Positions 1-8,022 of a stretch of DNA of 37,294 bases are shown in pieces. A program made the position numbers and the translations under genes. The notes under the pieces are model-generated. The model was not told the origin of the DNA, searched no databases, and was given only the letters and a program-made list of their open reading frames with translations. Position 1 is the stretch's first letter. The number at the start of each line of letters is the position of its first letter. Source of the stretch: Pseudomonadota bacterium (GTDB lineage: Bacteria; Pseudomonadota; Gammaproteobacteria; Burkholderiales; Thiobacillaceae); NCBI GenBank assembly GCA_021847835.1, contig JAJZPR010000028.1, positions 1-37,294 on the forward strand. The letters run 5' to 3'.

Positions 1-27
1 TTCCGGGGTGAATCTCTGCGAACTCAT
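1..27 (-). CDS. IS3-family transposase OrfA, N-terminus only (partial)
   Basis: Only nine codons are in the window: MSSQRFTPE, the usual opening of IS3-family OrfA proteins, which continue with a helix-turn-helix that recognises the element ends. A strong ribosome binding site, AGGAGG on the minus strand at 38-33, sits six bases before the ATG at 27-25 and supports this start. In the family OrfA is followed by OrfB, the DDE integrase, joined by frameshifting; that part is outside the window, so it cannot be judged whether the element is intact. Confidence 0.6.
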
Positions 28-46
28 GGCACTCCTCCTATGCTCA

Positions 47-166
47 AATCATAGGCCCGGGATGTCTACTGAACACGGGGCAGTCCAATCATAGGCCCGG
101 GATGTCTACTGAACACGGGGCAGTCCAATCATAGGTCCGGGATGTCTACTGAACACGGGGCAGTCC
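47..166 (-). repeat. Three tandem 40-bp copies of the IS leader/terminal repeat
   Basis: Copies lie at 47-86, 87-126 and 127-166 and are identical except for one base (C to T at about 136) in the outermost. Each contains, on the minus strand, the putative terminal repeat GGACTGCCCCGTGTTCAG and a TATGAT hexamer that resembles a -10 box pointing towards the transposase. There are no spacers, so this is not a CRISPR array. The array ends nine bases before the OrfA Shine-Dalgarno sequence. Tripling could multiply promoter elements or transposase binding sites (inference). Confidence 0.9.
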
Positions 167-260
167 AAGGCGTAGGATGGGGTGTCCGGATGAAGCAGGA
201 CGGCAAGCGCATCAACAACGGTCGCCCCTGACCGCAATCGAGCTACAGGAAAATTCGACC

Positions 261-524
261 ATGGCCCAAAAAGAATCCGTCCCCGCCTCTGAAAATCCCC
301 AGGTGACCGATCTGCTCCATCAACTGCGCGAGGCCTCAACCCCCGAGGCACAGCGCGATGTGATGGTCAAAACCATCCTTGCCGGCCGCAACAATGAGAT
401 CAGCGTGGCGGAAGGCAGGGTGGTGAGTCAGGAATTTGTCAGACTCAACGCCGAAGCGCAGGCGCGCTCGAAGGAAGAGCGGGCACGATTGAAGGCCGCC
501 CGGCGAACCGTCGACCGATCCTGA
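261..524 (+). CDS. Small conserved-type protein of unknown function
   Basis: An 87-residue product starting MAQKESVPAS. The ATG at 261 is preferred over an upstream in-frame ATG at 177, because AGGA lies ten bases before it and the upstream extension reads through the region bordering the IS end. The product is hydrophilic, mostly helical in character and rich in Glu, Arg and Ala, ending in a basic stretch (KEERARLKAARR). It has no signal peptide, membrane segment or cysteine. No family is recognised. It stands alone, 136 bases before the phosphoribulokinase-like gene on the same strand, and could share its transcript. Its position beside the IS end means its native promoter may have been disturbed. 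Confidence 0.6.
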   Translation: MAQKESVPASENPQVTDLLHQLREASTPEAQRDVMVKTILAGRNNEISVAEGRVVSQEFVRLNAEAQARSKEERARLKAARRTVDRS

Positions 525-660
525 ATCAAGGGGCAGGCTCGAATGCCCGCCACGCGCTCGACGGTGGCCGGGTCCCGTTCGGATTCTGTTCTTCCCGAGT
601 GGCGCCGGGTTAAACTTTCCGCTCCGCGGCCTTCTGGCCAATCCGGGGGAATAAGCGATC

Positions 661-1620
661 ATGTCCCAGCAGCATCCCATCATCGCGGTGACCGGCTCGT
701 CCGGTGCCGGCCTGTCCACGATACGCCACGCGTTCAAGTTCATTTTCCAGCGCCTGCACATCAAGCCCGCGATCGTGCATGGCGACGGGTTCCGGCGTTA
801 TACCGACCGGCAGTTCGCCGCCTTGCTCGACGAAGCGCGGGGCAGCGGCCGCAACATTTCCTGGTTCGGGCCCGAGTGCAACCATTTTCCGGAGCTGGAA
901 TCGTTTTTCAGGACCTATGGCGAATGCGGCAGCGGGGTGGTTCGACAGTATGCGCACACGGCCGGGCACGCCGAGGAACTGGGGGTGGAGCCGGGCGAGT
1001 TCACGCCCTGGGCGCCCCTGCCGCCGGGCAGCGATCTCCTGTTCTACGAGGGGCAGCATGGCGGCGTGGTGGCCAACACCTGGACGCGCCGCAAGGTCGA
1101 TTCGCGCCACTTTCCGCCGGGCATCGATCGTCGCGTGGGGCGCCCGGGCGTCGACGTGGCGCAGCACGTGGATCTGCTGATCGGGGTGGCGCCTGCCATC
1201 AACCTGGAGTGGATACAGAAGATCCATCGCGACTGCAAAATGGGCACGTGCACGCCCGAAGAATCGGTGGAAACCATCCTGCGGCGCATGGACGATTACA
1301 TCCATTACATCGTTCCCCAGTTCGGCCTGACCGATATCAACATCCAGCGCATGCCGCTGGTGGATACCTCCGACCCCTTCATCGCGCGCGACGTGCCGCT
1401 GGCCGACGAATCGCTGTGCGTCATCCACTTTCGCGACCGCGAGCGCCATGATTTTCCCGATTTGCTCAGACGCATTCCGGACGCCTACATGTCGCGCCCG
1501 AGCACCCTGGTGATCCCCAGCAAAAGCCTGCGCCTGGCTCTGGGCGTGATTTGCAGCCCGATTCTGGCCAGGTTCATGGAGGCGCGCAGCACCGCAGCGG
1601 AGCGAGAGGCCGCCCATTAG
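661..1620 (+). CDS. Phosphoribulokinase-like P-loop kinase (divergent)
   Basis: Phosphoribulokinase makes ribulose 1,5-bisphosphate from ribulose 5-phosphate and ATP in the Calvin cycle. This 319-residue protein clearly belongs to the bacterial (class I) family: P-loop GSSGAGLST at 12-20, the catalytic-base Asp42, FYEGQHGG, INLEWIQKIHRD, ILRRM..Y, PQF and DPFIARD blocks follow in the normal order. It is odd in several places. The P-loop has Leu18 where family members usually have Thr; the FHR motif after Asp42 reads FRR; the residue pattern after KIHRD is CKMGTC in place of the usual Arg-rich RGY stretch; and about 20 extra residues (TWTRRKVDSRHFPPG and neighbours) sit between the FYEG and INLEW blocks. 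Start: GGGGGA ten bases upstream. No RuBisCO or other Calvin gene is in the window. It may be a slow enzyme, a paralogue with another substrate, or a regulatory homologue. Confidence 0.85.
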   Translation: MSQQHPIIAVTGSSGAGLSTIRHAFKFIFQRLHIKPAIVHGDGFRRYTDRQFAALLDEARGSGRNISWFGPECNHFPELESFFRTYGECGSGVVRQYAHTAGHAEELGVEPGEFTPWAPLPPGSDLLFYEGQHGGVVANTWTRRKVDSRHFPPGIDRRVGRPGVDVAQHVDLLIGVAPAINLEWIQKIHRDCKMGTCTPEESVETILRRMDDYIHYIVPQFGLTDINIQRMPLVDTSDPFIARDVPLADESLCVIHFRDRERHDFPDLLRRIPDAYMSRPSTLVIPSKSLRLALGVICSPILARFMEARSTAAEREAAH

Positions 1621-1652
1621 CCGGCCGTAGTCAAGCGCGAACAGCTTGCCCG

Positions 1653-1680
1653 CCCGCCTGTTCTTCAGGCGGGTTTTTTA
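1653..1680 (+). terminator. Rho-independent terminator after the PRK-like gene
   Basis: CCCGCCTG (1653-1660) and CAGGCGGG (1666-1673) form a perfect 8-bp stem with a TTCTT loop, followed directly by six T residues. It lies 33 bases after the stop codon and isolates the PRK-like gene from the PEP-CTERM gene downstream. Confidence 0.9.
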
Positions 1681-1910
1681 TTTCCAATCCGGCCTTGTCG
1701 TTCTGGCCGAACCCGTTTCTCCGGGACCAAGAACAATCGCCCGAATAGCTCATTTTCATCGGCTCATTATTTCTTAACCGCGTCATTTCGGGTGTCTAGC
1801 ATCCCCCCGTCGCATCCAGCCGCCGCGCCGGATCGATATGGCCCGGCCCCGCGCCACCGTGCGCGGGCTCGCCGGGTGGCACACCCAACCTACCTTAGTG
1901 AGAAATATTC

Positions 1911-2600
1911 ATGAAGTCGATCCTTCTTCGCAGCCTGGTGGCCCTGGCTGTCTCCACGATTGCCCTTGGCGCGCAGGCCGCCAGCTACAACACCAACCTG
2001 ATCGTCAACGGTGACGCCGAGAGCGGCGTCACCGGCTGGACGCCGCTCGACGAGCTCACCCCCCTGTTCATGGCGGTCGAGTACGGCAACAACTGGGTGA
2101 TGCCTGGCGAACCCGGCCCGGCCGATCGCGGCGCGATGATGTTCGCCGGCACGTCCGGCTTCGGCTATTCCGCGGGTTACCAGATCCTGGATCTGAGCGC
2201 CAATGCCGCCGCCATCGCCACCGGCAACCAGGGCTTCCAGTTGAGCGGCTGGCTGGGTGGCTGGACGAACCAGGGCGACAACGCGATGCTGCTGGTCAGC
2301 TTCCTGGACGCCAACGGCACCGAATTGGACGTTGCCCAGCTCGGCCCGGTGCTGCCGGCCGACCGCAACGACACGACTGGCCTGTACTACCGCGCGAGCA
2401 GCGGTTTCCTGCCCACCGCCACCACCCAGGTGAAGTTCCTGCTGGACATGGAGCGCCTGGTCAGCAACGACAACGACGGCTACGCCGACAACCTGTCCTT
2501 CGTGCTGACCCCGGTGCCGGAACCCGAGACTTATGCGCTGATGCTGGCCGGCCTGGGCCTGGTGGGTTTCGCCGCCCGCCGTTCCCGCGCCGCCCGCTGA
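1911..2600 (+). CDS. PEP-CTERM sorting domain protein, exported
   Basis: A 229-residue surface-type protein. It starts with a signal peptide (MKSILLRSLVALAVSTIALGAQA, cleavage near residue 23) and ends with a textbook sorting tail: VPEPETYALMLAGLGLVGF (about 203-221) then an Arg-rich tip. Such tails are cut by an exosortase/archaeosortase-type enzyme, none of which is encoded in this window. The middle opens with NLIVNGDAESG and is rich in Gly, Asn, Asp and aromatic residues, the style of beta-sandwich domains common in these proteins; no enzymatic motif is visible. The start is fixed by the signal peptide; AGTGAG upstream is a weak ribosome site. It precedes the phospholipase gene by 150 bases on the same strand. 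The role is probably in exopolysaccharide/biofilm matrix or cell surface, by analogy only. Confidence 0.88.
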   Translation: MKSILLRSLVALAVSTIALGAQAASYNTNLIVNGDAESGVTGWTPLDELTPLFMAVEYGNNWVMPGEPGPADRGAMMFAGTSGFGYSAGYQILDLSANAAAIATGNQGFQLSGWLGGWTNQGDNAMLLVSFLDANGTELDVAQLGPVLPADRNDTTGLYYRASSGFLPTATTQVKFLLDMERLVSNDNDGYADNLSFVLTPVPEPETYALMLAGLGLVGFAARRSRAAR

Positions 2601-2750
2601 GCCGGGACCGGGTACGGGAGGCGAGCCCAGGCCGCCTCCCGGCTTGCACCCGGCGCGGTGCGCCCCATGCCATCCCGCCGGAATGACGGAACCGGACATG
2701 CCTGAAATCCCCGATTCCCATTCCGGCGTTTCCATTCTTGAGGACACTCC

Positions 2751-4940
2751 ATGAGCACTCTAAACCGTCGCGAATTTCTTCGCGCCCTGGCCTCGACCGC
2801 CGGCACGGCAACCGCGCTTTCCATGCTTCCCCCGTCCATCCAGCGCGCCCTGGCCATCGAGCCCAACATGCGCACCGGCACGATCCAGGACGTGGAGCAC
2901 ATCGTCATCCTGACCCAGGAAAACCGCTCCTTCGACCACTATTTCGGCACGCTGCCCGGCGTGCGCGGATTCGCCGATCCGTTCCCGATCCCGGTGGCCA
3001 ATTCGACCGGCATCACCGGCAAGAACGTCTGGGTGCAGCCCAACCAGTCGGTCCGCACCGCGGGCCAGCCGGTGGCTCCGTTCCACCTCAACACGGTTCA
3101 GCATTTCGAATACATGCGCGTCGAAGGCACGCCGCATTCCTGGACCGATGCCCAGAACGCCTGGAACAACGGCCGCATGAACGCCTGGCCCAAGGCCAAG
3201 AACAACCACTCGATGGGCTATTTCACCGCCGAGGACATGCCCTTCCAGTTCGCCCTGGCCAACGCCTTCACGATCTGCGACGCCTACCATTGCTCGTTCC
3301 AGGGGGGCACCAACACCAACCGCCTGTTCCTGTGGACCGGCAGCAACGATCCCCTGGCCCTGGGCAACGGCCCGGCCACCTACAACGATTACGACTGGTT
3401 CGACGCCAACCCCGGCAACGACGGCGGCTACAGCTGGACGACCTACCCGGAGCGGCTCGAAGAAGCGGGCATCACCTGGCAGGTTTACGAAAACATGGCG
3501 GATAACTTCACCGACAACGCCCTGGCCGGTTTCCATCATTTCCGCGACGCCTGGTTCCAGCGCCCCGGCTATTCCGAGGCCCTGCGCCAGCGCGGCATCA
3601 GCACGCGGGACCTGGACAAGCTCAAGGAGGACGTGCTGGCCGGCACCTTGCCGCAGGTGTCCTGGATCGTCGCGACCGCCGAGGGTTCGGAGCATCCCGG
3701 ACCGTCCAGCCCGGCCCAGGGCGCCGACTACACTGCGCGGGTGCTGGATGCGTTGACCGCCAACCCCGAGGTGTGGAGCAAGACCGTCCTGCTCATCAAC
3801 TTCGACGAGAACGACGGCTTCTTCGACCACGTGCCGCCGCCGGCCGCGCCGTCCTACATCAGCTGGAACGCCGATCCGGCCCTGGCCGTCACGGCCGGTG
3901 CCTCCACCGTCGACACCACCGGCGAGTATCACGAACACCTGGTCAGCTACCACAACACCCCCACCGAGCAGGGCCTGCTGCACCGCGCCTATGGCCTGGG
4001 CCCGCGCGTGCCCATGTACGTGGTGTCGCCCTGGAGCAGGGGCGGCTGGGTCAACTCCGAGGTGTTCGACCACGTTTCGGTGATCCGCTTCATCGAGGCC
4101 CGGTTCGGCGTCATGGAACCCAACATCAGCGCCTGGCGTCGCGCCGTGTGCGGCGATCTGACCTCCGCCTTCAACTTCGCCGACCCCAACGACACCGAGT
4201 TCTTCAGCAAGCTGCCGCAGACGCTCGCCCTGGCCAACCAGGCGCGCGCGCTGCCCGGACGCACCACGCCGCCCACCCCGACGACCATCACCTTGCCGGA
4301 GCAGGCCGCCGGGATACGCCCCGCGCGCGCGCTGCCCTACGCCCTGCATGTGACCAGCCAGGTCACATCCGCCACCCAGGTGAACTTGGCGTTCGACAAC
4401 ACCGGGAGCGCGGCGGCGGTGTTCCACGTCTACGACCGTCTCAACCTGACGGCCATCCCGCGCCGCTACACGGTCGAGCCCGGCAAACAGCTCGCCGACG
4501 TCTGGAATGCCGCCGCCACCGGCGCCTATGACCTGTGGGTCCTGGGGCCGAACGGCTTCCACCGCCATTTCACCGGCAATGCCAAGCGCGCGACCCTGGC
4601 GACCCAGCCCAATCCGGACGTCGAGGCGACCTACGATGCCGTCAATGGCATATTGGATATCAAGCTGATCAACACCGGCAGCAGGGCGTGCGTGTTCAGC
4701 GTGACCGCCAACAAGTATTTCCCGGCGACACCGGCCTACCATACCGTCAAGGCACAGGGCGAACACAGCCTGAGCCTGGCGCTGGAGGCGAGCGCGTATT
4801 GGTATGACTTCTCGGTCAAGGTGCGGGGTCAGGCCGATTTCAGCCGCCGCCTGGCCGGCCACCTGGAGACGGGCGAGCACTCCTTCAGCGACCCGGCGAT
4901 GGCGGGCGTGGCGATCGCGGATCAGTACCGCGTCGCCTGA
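2751..4940 (+). CDS. plcN: Phosphocholine-type phospholipase C, Tat-exported
   Basis: A 729-residue member of the bacterial phospholipase C/acid phosphatase (phosphoesterase) family, which hydrolyses phosphatidylcholine and related lipids to diacylglycerol and a phosphorylated head group. A twin-arginine signal is at the N-terminus (NRREFLRALAS, 5-15). The metal and substrate site motifs are present: ENRSFDHYFG at 57-66, the TAEGSEHPG block, and NFDENDGFFDHVPPP. After the catalytic domain (to about residue 490) come two C-terminal beta domains of the kind found only in the phospholipase C branch. Length matches the non-haemolytic PlcN type. The start follows TTGAGGACACTCC, with GAGGA as ribosome site. 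A terminator follows at 4965-4996. The gene lies between PEP-CTERM genes and may contribute, with PhoD and the nuclease further on, to phosphate scavenging. The head-group specificity and the symbol are by similarity only. Confidence 0.9.
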   Translation: MSTLNRREFLRALASTAGTATALSMLPPSIQRALAIEPNMRTGTIQDVEHIVILTQENRSFDHYFGTLPGVRGFADPFPIPVANSTGITGKNVWVQPNQSVRTAGQPVAPFHLNTVQHFEYMRVEGTPHSWTDAQNAWNNGRMNAWPKAKNNHSMGYFTAEDMPFQFALANAFTICDAYHCSFQGGTNTNRLFLWTGSNDPLALGNGPATYNDYDWFDANPGNDGGYSWTTYPERLEEAGITWQVYENMADNFTDNALAGFHHFRDAWFQRPGYSEALRQRGISTRDLDKLKEDVLAGTLPQVSWIVATAEGSEHPGPSSPAQGADYTARVLDALTANPEVWSKTVLLINFDENDGFFDHVPPPAAPSYISWNADPALAVTAGASTVDTTGEYHEHLVSYHNTPTEQGLLHRAYGLGPRVPMYVVSPWSRGGWVNSEVFDHVSVIRFIEARFGVMEPNISAWRRAVCGDLTSAFNFADPNDTEFFSKLPQTLALANQARALPGRTTPPTPTTITLPEQAAGIRPARALPYALHVTSQVTSATQVNLAFDNTGSAAAVFHVYDRLNLTAIPRRYTVEPGKQLADVWNAAATGAYDLWVLGPNGFHRHFTGNAKRATLATQPNPDVEATYDAVNGILDIKLINTGSRACVFSVTANKYFPATPAYHTVKAQGEHSLSLALEASAYWYDFSVKVRGQADFSRRLAGHLETGEHSFSDPAMAGVAIADQYRVA

Positions 4941-4964
4941 TCCTTAAGTCACACTGCAGGATCC

Positions 4965-4996
4965 AGGGCGCGGCGCGATGGCCGCGCCCTTTTTTT
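4965..4996 (+). terminator. Rho-independent terminator after phospholipase C
   Basis: AGGGCGCGGC (4965-4974) pairs perfectly with GCCGCGCCCT (4981-4990) across a six-base loop and is followed by a run of seven T. It begins 25 bases after the stop codon of the phospholipase gene. Confidence 0.92.
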
Positions 4997-5296
4997 GGTC
5001 CACCGATCGGGATGGGCGGTGTGGAATACACCTCCGTCGCCATTGAATAAAGCGAGCCGACTCGAAGGGTTCCCGCTGAATAAACGGGATCGACGCCTCG
5101 CCCCGCCGCGCTTCGGCCTTCGCGATCTGCGCGGCCTGTGTGCGGGTTTCGCGGCGATGTCGAAAAAATTTACATGGCGGCGGCGGATCTCCGCGGGGAG
5201 GCGGCTGGCGCATTGTATTTAAAGGCTTAAATCAGCGGGTATGTGATTTGCATTGCCGGCGTGGTGGCGTCTGAACGGTTTGAGGAGGATAGGAGC
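4997..5296. other. Non-coding stretch between terminator and next gene
   Basis: About 300 bases with no credible gene. The right part (5160-5240) is AT-richer than its surroundings (a run of A at 5163-5168 and TTGTATTTAAAGG near 5214) and is the likely promoter zone of the gene starting at 5297. No clear -35/-10 pair or sigma-54 site could be fixed. Confidence 0.4.
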
Positions 5297-6052
5297 ATGC
5301 GTTCCCGATTTCATCTGGCGGCGTGGCTGCTGGGCCTGGCGATGGCGATTCCGGGCCAGGCACAGGCGGCGCTGATCATCCAGAACACATCCTTTTCGTT
5401 CTCCGGCATTCCGGGCAGCGACGTCATCGGGTTCCAGGAATTCAATCCCGCGCTGGGCACCTTGACTGGGGTGGACGTCAGCTTCGTGGGCTCGTTCAAC
5501 TTCGGCGTTCTGCTGGGGCCCAATCAAAGCGTTGTGCCGGAGATCGATCTCGACGCGGTGAGGTTCGGCGCGCGCGGCTTTGCGTTCGCCCAGGATGGCG
5601 CGCGGTTTCTGTTTGCGCCGACGACCAACTTCGATCCGACCGCACCGGCGTTTGCATCGTTCGCGACCGCGTTCTCGCTCGATTTCAGCCTCGATGCCTT
5701 CACCGATCTCAGTGGCCTGGTCGTGCCGCAGCTGAACGCCAGCAACGCGTCGATCGTTCCGCCGCTTTTGGAGGGCGTGCAGCGCGCCGATTTCGTACAG
5801 GGGATCGCGCCCATCGGGATAAACGAACTGCTGCTCTTCGCCCCGAGTGGTTTCACGCCTACCGGGCCGATCGCCGGCGGTGGATTGGTCACGTTGGTCT
5901 ATGACTACACGCCGGCGCCTGTCGCGGCCGTTCCGCTGCCGCCTACCGTGGCGCTGCTCGCCATCGGGCTCGCCGCCTTGGGCGGGGTTCGCCGTGGCGA
6001 CGCTCGATCCAGAGAATGTCGGAAATTTTTACGCTCCCGAAGCACGGTCTGA
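5297..6052 (+). CDS. Exported choice-of-anchor-type protein with VPLPPT/PEP-CTERM-like tail
   Basis: A 251-residue exported protein. The ATG at 5297 follows GAGGAGGATAGGAGC, a very strong ribosome site, so longer versions from GTG codons upstream are unlikely. Signal peptide MRSRFHLAAWLLGLAMAIPGQAQA, cleaved near residue 24. The body begins ALIIQNTSFSFSGIPGSD and contains FQEFNPALGTLTGVDV, the pattern of 'choice-of-anchor E' domains. The tail VPLPPTVALLAIGLAALGGVRR (about 212-233) is a PEP-CTERM-type sorting signal with PLPP in place of PEP. Oddly, about 18 residues (GDARSRECRKF onwards) follow the Arg cluster, where these proteins normally stop; a small frameshift or sequencing error near 6000 would explain this. 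Sorting enzyme not in window. Confidence 0.82.
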   Translation: MRSRFHLAAWLLGLAMAIPGQAQAALIIQNTSFSFSGIPGSDVIGFQEFNPALGTLTGVDVSFVGSFNFGVLLGPNQSVVPEIDLDAVRFGARGFAFAQDGARFLFAPTTNFDPTAPAFASFATAFSLDFSLDAFTDLSGLVVPQLNASNASIVPPLLEGVQRADFVQGIAPIGINELLLFAPSGFTPTGPIAGGGLVTLVYDYTPAPVAAVPLPPTVALLAIGLAALGGVRRGDARSRECRKFLRSRSTV

Positions 6053-6247
6053 AGCGTCCGCCAGGATCTGGCCGGGAAAGTCTTGTCGACACGCGCCTTT
6101 GTTCGTCAGCAGTGCGCTAGGCAGGTCGTGTGCTTGTCCTTGCCGCTGCCAGGAAGTCAATGAGCATTCCGGTTTGTCTGCAGGAACTGCGGCTGGGCTC
6201 GGACTTCGGTTTGTCGCCCCTGCGGGGGCTCTTCTTGAGGGGGCACT

Positions 6248-7072
6248 ATGCCGATGCGCCGTCTAGTGTATTGGGCTGCCGTACTCATGGCGGTTGCCGT
6301 CGGAGTGGGCGGGCGGGACGCCGCAGCCTTTGCCATCCTGGGGGACAAGTGGGGAGCCTCCAATGATTACGGCACGCCGGGGGGAACGGTGACGTACAGC
6401 TTCGCCCCCGGCGGGACGCTATTGCGGCCGTCCTTCCTGTCTCCCACGCCTTTCGTTTCGATCACTTCAGATCCGCTCGCCACGTTTGGCGCCGGCTATG
6501 AGTCTCTCTTCGCGAATGCCTTCGGCCAATGGTCCGATGTGGCCAACATCGATTTTCTGTCGGTTCCGGATGACGGCTCGCCCTACGGATTGAGCGACAC
6601 CCCCGGTTTTGGCCAGATTCGCATTGGCGCCATTCCGCTCAACCTGGGAGTCGGTGCGCTCTCCATCGTCTCGCCCGGCGGGGACTTCACGACAGCCGGG
6701 GGGCTCAGGGCGGACATCTTCTTCAACTCCCTGTTGTCGTGGTCGTCGGATGGTTTGTTGTTGACCGCGCTTCATGAGATTGGCCATTCGATCGGGTTGG
6801 ACCATACGCCGGCGAGAGCGATCATGAATGCCGGGGGGCTATTCGTTTTCAATGGCAGCCAAATCGTGCCGGCAGACGAACTGCAGCCGGACGACATCGC
6901 CGGCGCGCGGTTCCTCTATGGGGCTCGCACTGTGGCGGTGCCAGAGCCCGCCACCCCATGGCTGTTGGGCCTGGGCCTGCTGGGCCTCTGGGGGCACGCC
7001 GCGGGCAATCGCGCACCTCAGGGGAGGACGCCGGGGTGCCGCGCGGGACTTCGGGGTCGGTTCTTGCAATGA
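6248..7072 (+). CDS. Matrixin-like zinc metalloprotease with PEP-CTERM tail
   Basis: A 274-residue exported protease candidate. Signal peptide about 1-28 (MRRLVYWAAVLMAVAVGVGG..AAA). The zinc motif HEIGHSIGLDH at 176-186 is the extended metzincin signature HExxHxxGxxH/D of the matrixin (M10A) group; AIMNAGG shortly after provides the Met-turn-like MN. The sorting tail VPEPATPWLLGLGLLGLWG (about 232-250) is followed by a longer than usual basic extension of about 24 residues. ATG at 6248 and at 6254 are both possible; GAGGGGG at 6237-6243 is 4 or 10 bases away. Family members cleave extracellular proteins; the target here is unknown. Together with the two other sorted proteins it points to an exosortase system elsewhere in the genome. 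Confidence 0.88.
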   Translation: MPMRRLVYWAAVLMAVAVGVGGRDAAAFAILGDKWGASNDYGTPGGTVTYSFAPGGTLLRPSFLSPTPFVSITSDPLATFGAGYESLFANAFGQWSDVANIDFLSVPDDGSPYGLSDTPGFGQIRIGAIPLNLGVGALSIVSPGGDFTTAGGLRADIFFNSLLSWSSDGLLLTALHEIGHSIGLDHTPARAIMNAGGLFVFNGSQIVPADELQPDDIAGARFLYGARTVAVPEPATPWLLGLGLLGLWGHAAGNRAPQGRTPGCRAGLRGRFLQ

Positions 7073-7332
7073 CATATTTCAAACGATGAGAGTGAAAGGG
7101 GGCAAGACTTGACCCGCGACAGGCCGGGAAGGCAGTGCAAAATGCGCGAGTGACATTCTCTTAACAACGACGACTTGGTGGGAGGGTAATATTTAGGCGT
7201 GCTTGCTGGATGCCAACAATAAAACAGTCGGTTTAAAAAACGCGGAGAACAGAAAACTCGAGATGGGTTCATTGAGGCAGGCGCGCCGAGCGTGTCTGGC
7301 TTTGGGGCCGATTATTTTTTCTGGGAGGGAGT
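7073..7332. other. Intergenic stretch, lower GC, no gene seen
   Basis: About 260 bases that are visibly richer in A and T than the preceding genes (for instance TAATATTTAGG near 7188 and AATAAAACAG near 7218). It marks the left border of a lower-GC segment reaching to about 10790. No terminator with a convincing stem was found after the metalloprotease gene. It should hold the promoter of the lipoprotein gene at 7333. Confidence 0.4.
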
Positions 7333-8022
7333 ATGAAAACGCGTTCCATGTTGTTGTTGATGGGGGTGGTCGTTCTGGCAGTGGGTTGTGCGACGCCGCC
7401 CCAGTCTTATGTTGGCCTCGACAAATCGGCCATCAATGGCAAGTCGGGCAGGGTGGGGATCGCCATGACACCGCTGCGGAAGCCCGATACGCGCTTTCCA
7501 GGTGCGGATTGCCTGCTTTGCATCGCTACGGCTTCGGTGCTGAATTCATCGCTGACCAGCCATACGCAGAAGCTGCCGCCCGAAGGTCTGCCTGAACTCA
7601 AGGACACGCTGGCCGAACTGATCCGGAAAAACGGTGGCGAGGCTGTGGTGATTGCCGAGGAACTCAAGGTCGACGCATTGCCCGATTTCGGGAGCAGCGG
7701 CCCCAACATTGCGCGCAAGGACTTTTCCGGCCTGAAGCAAAAATACGCCATCGATAAAATTCTGGTGCTCGACGTTCCGCTCCTCGGCATGTATCGCCAA
7801 TTCTCCGCCTATATCCCGACGAGCGACCCGCGCGCAGAATTCGAGATAAACGGTTACCTCGTCAATTTGAGCAATAACACGTACGAGTGGTATCAGACGT
7901 TCAGCGAAGCCAAAGGCGCCACCGGAAACTGGGACGAGCCGCCCAACTTTCCCGGATTGACGAATGCTTATTTCCAGGTGCTGGAAACGGGCAAGGATAG
8001 ACTGGTCGGCACCTTCAAATGA
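7333..8022 (+). CDS. Putative lipoprotein of unknown function
   Basis: A 229-residue protein with a type II signal peptide: MKTRSMLLLMGVVVLAVGC, with lipobox LAVGC placing the lipidated Cys at residue 19. The ribosome site GGAGGGAG lies directly before the ATG. The mature part has a CLLC pair (near residues 58-61), a stretch around DKILVLDVPLLGMYRQF, and a C-terminal half with YEWYQTF and many aromatic residues. No family is recognised. Its stop codon overlaps the start of the next gene (ATGA), so the two are almost certainly translated together and may act as a pair at the inner face of the outer membrane. Confidence 0.75.
   Translation: MKTRSMLLLMGVVVLAVGCATPPQSYVGLDKSAINGKSGRVGIAMTPLRKPDTRFPGADCLLCIATASVLNSSLTSHTQKLPPEGLPELKDTLAELIRKNGGEAVVIAEELKVDALPDFGSSGPNIARKDFSGLKQKYAIDKILVLDVPLLGMYRQFSAYIPTSDPRAEFEINGYLVNLSNNTYEWYQTFSEAKGATGNWDEPPNFPGLTNAYFQVLETGKDRLVGTFK

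Larger units (their letters stand above)
1..167 (-). mobile_element. IS3-family insertion sequence, one end (runs off window)
   Basis: The left edge carries the start of an IS3-type transposase OrfA read on the minus strand, and outward from it a leader ending near 167. Read on the minus strand the end begins TTGGACTGCCCCGTGTTCAG, the style of a terminal inverted repeat of IS3-family elements. The body and the other end lie outside the window, so neither the inverted repeat partner nor the target duplication can be checked. The leader is tandemly triplicated (47-166), so a second and third copy of the putative terminal repeat lie inside the element. Family membership is inferred from the OrfA start; the exact element is not recognised. 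Confidence 0.6.

Noticed and set aside
47..166. Short repeat array considered as CRISPR
   Set aside because: The copies are directly adjacent with no spacers and match the IS end.
1876..1895. TGGCAC before the first PEP-CTERM gene as a sigma-54 promoter
   Set aside because: The -12 element (TTGC) is absent at the required spacing.
2760..4880. Long minus-strand open frame of 706 codons opposite the phospholipase gene
   Set aside because: It mirrors a gene with clear motifs; long antisense frames are normal in GC-rich coding DNA and the product has low-complexity Val/Gly/Arg composition.
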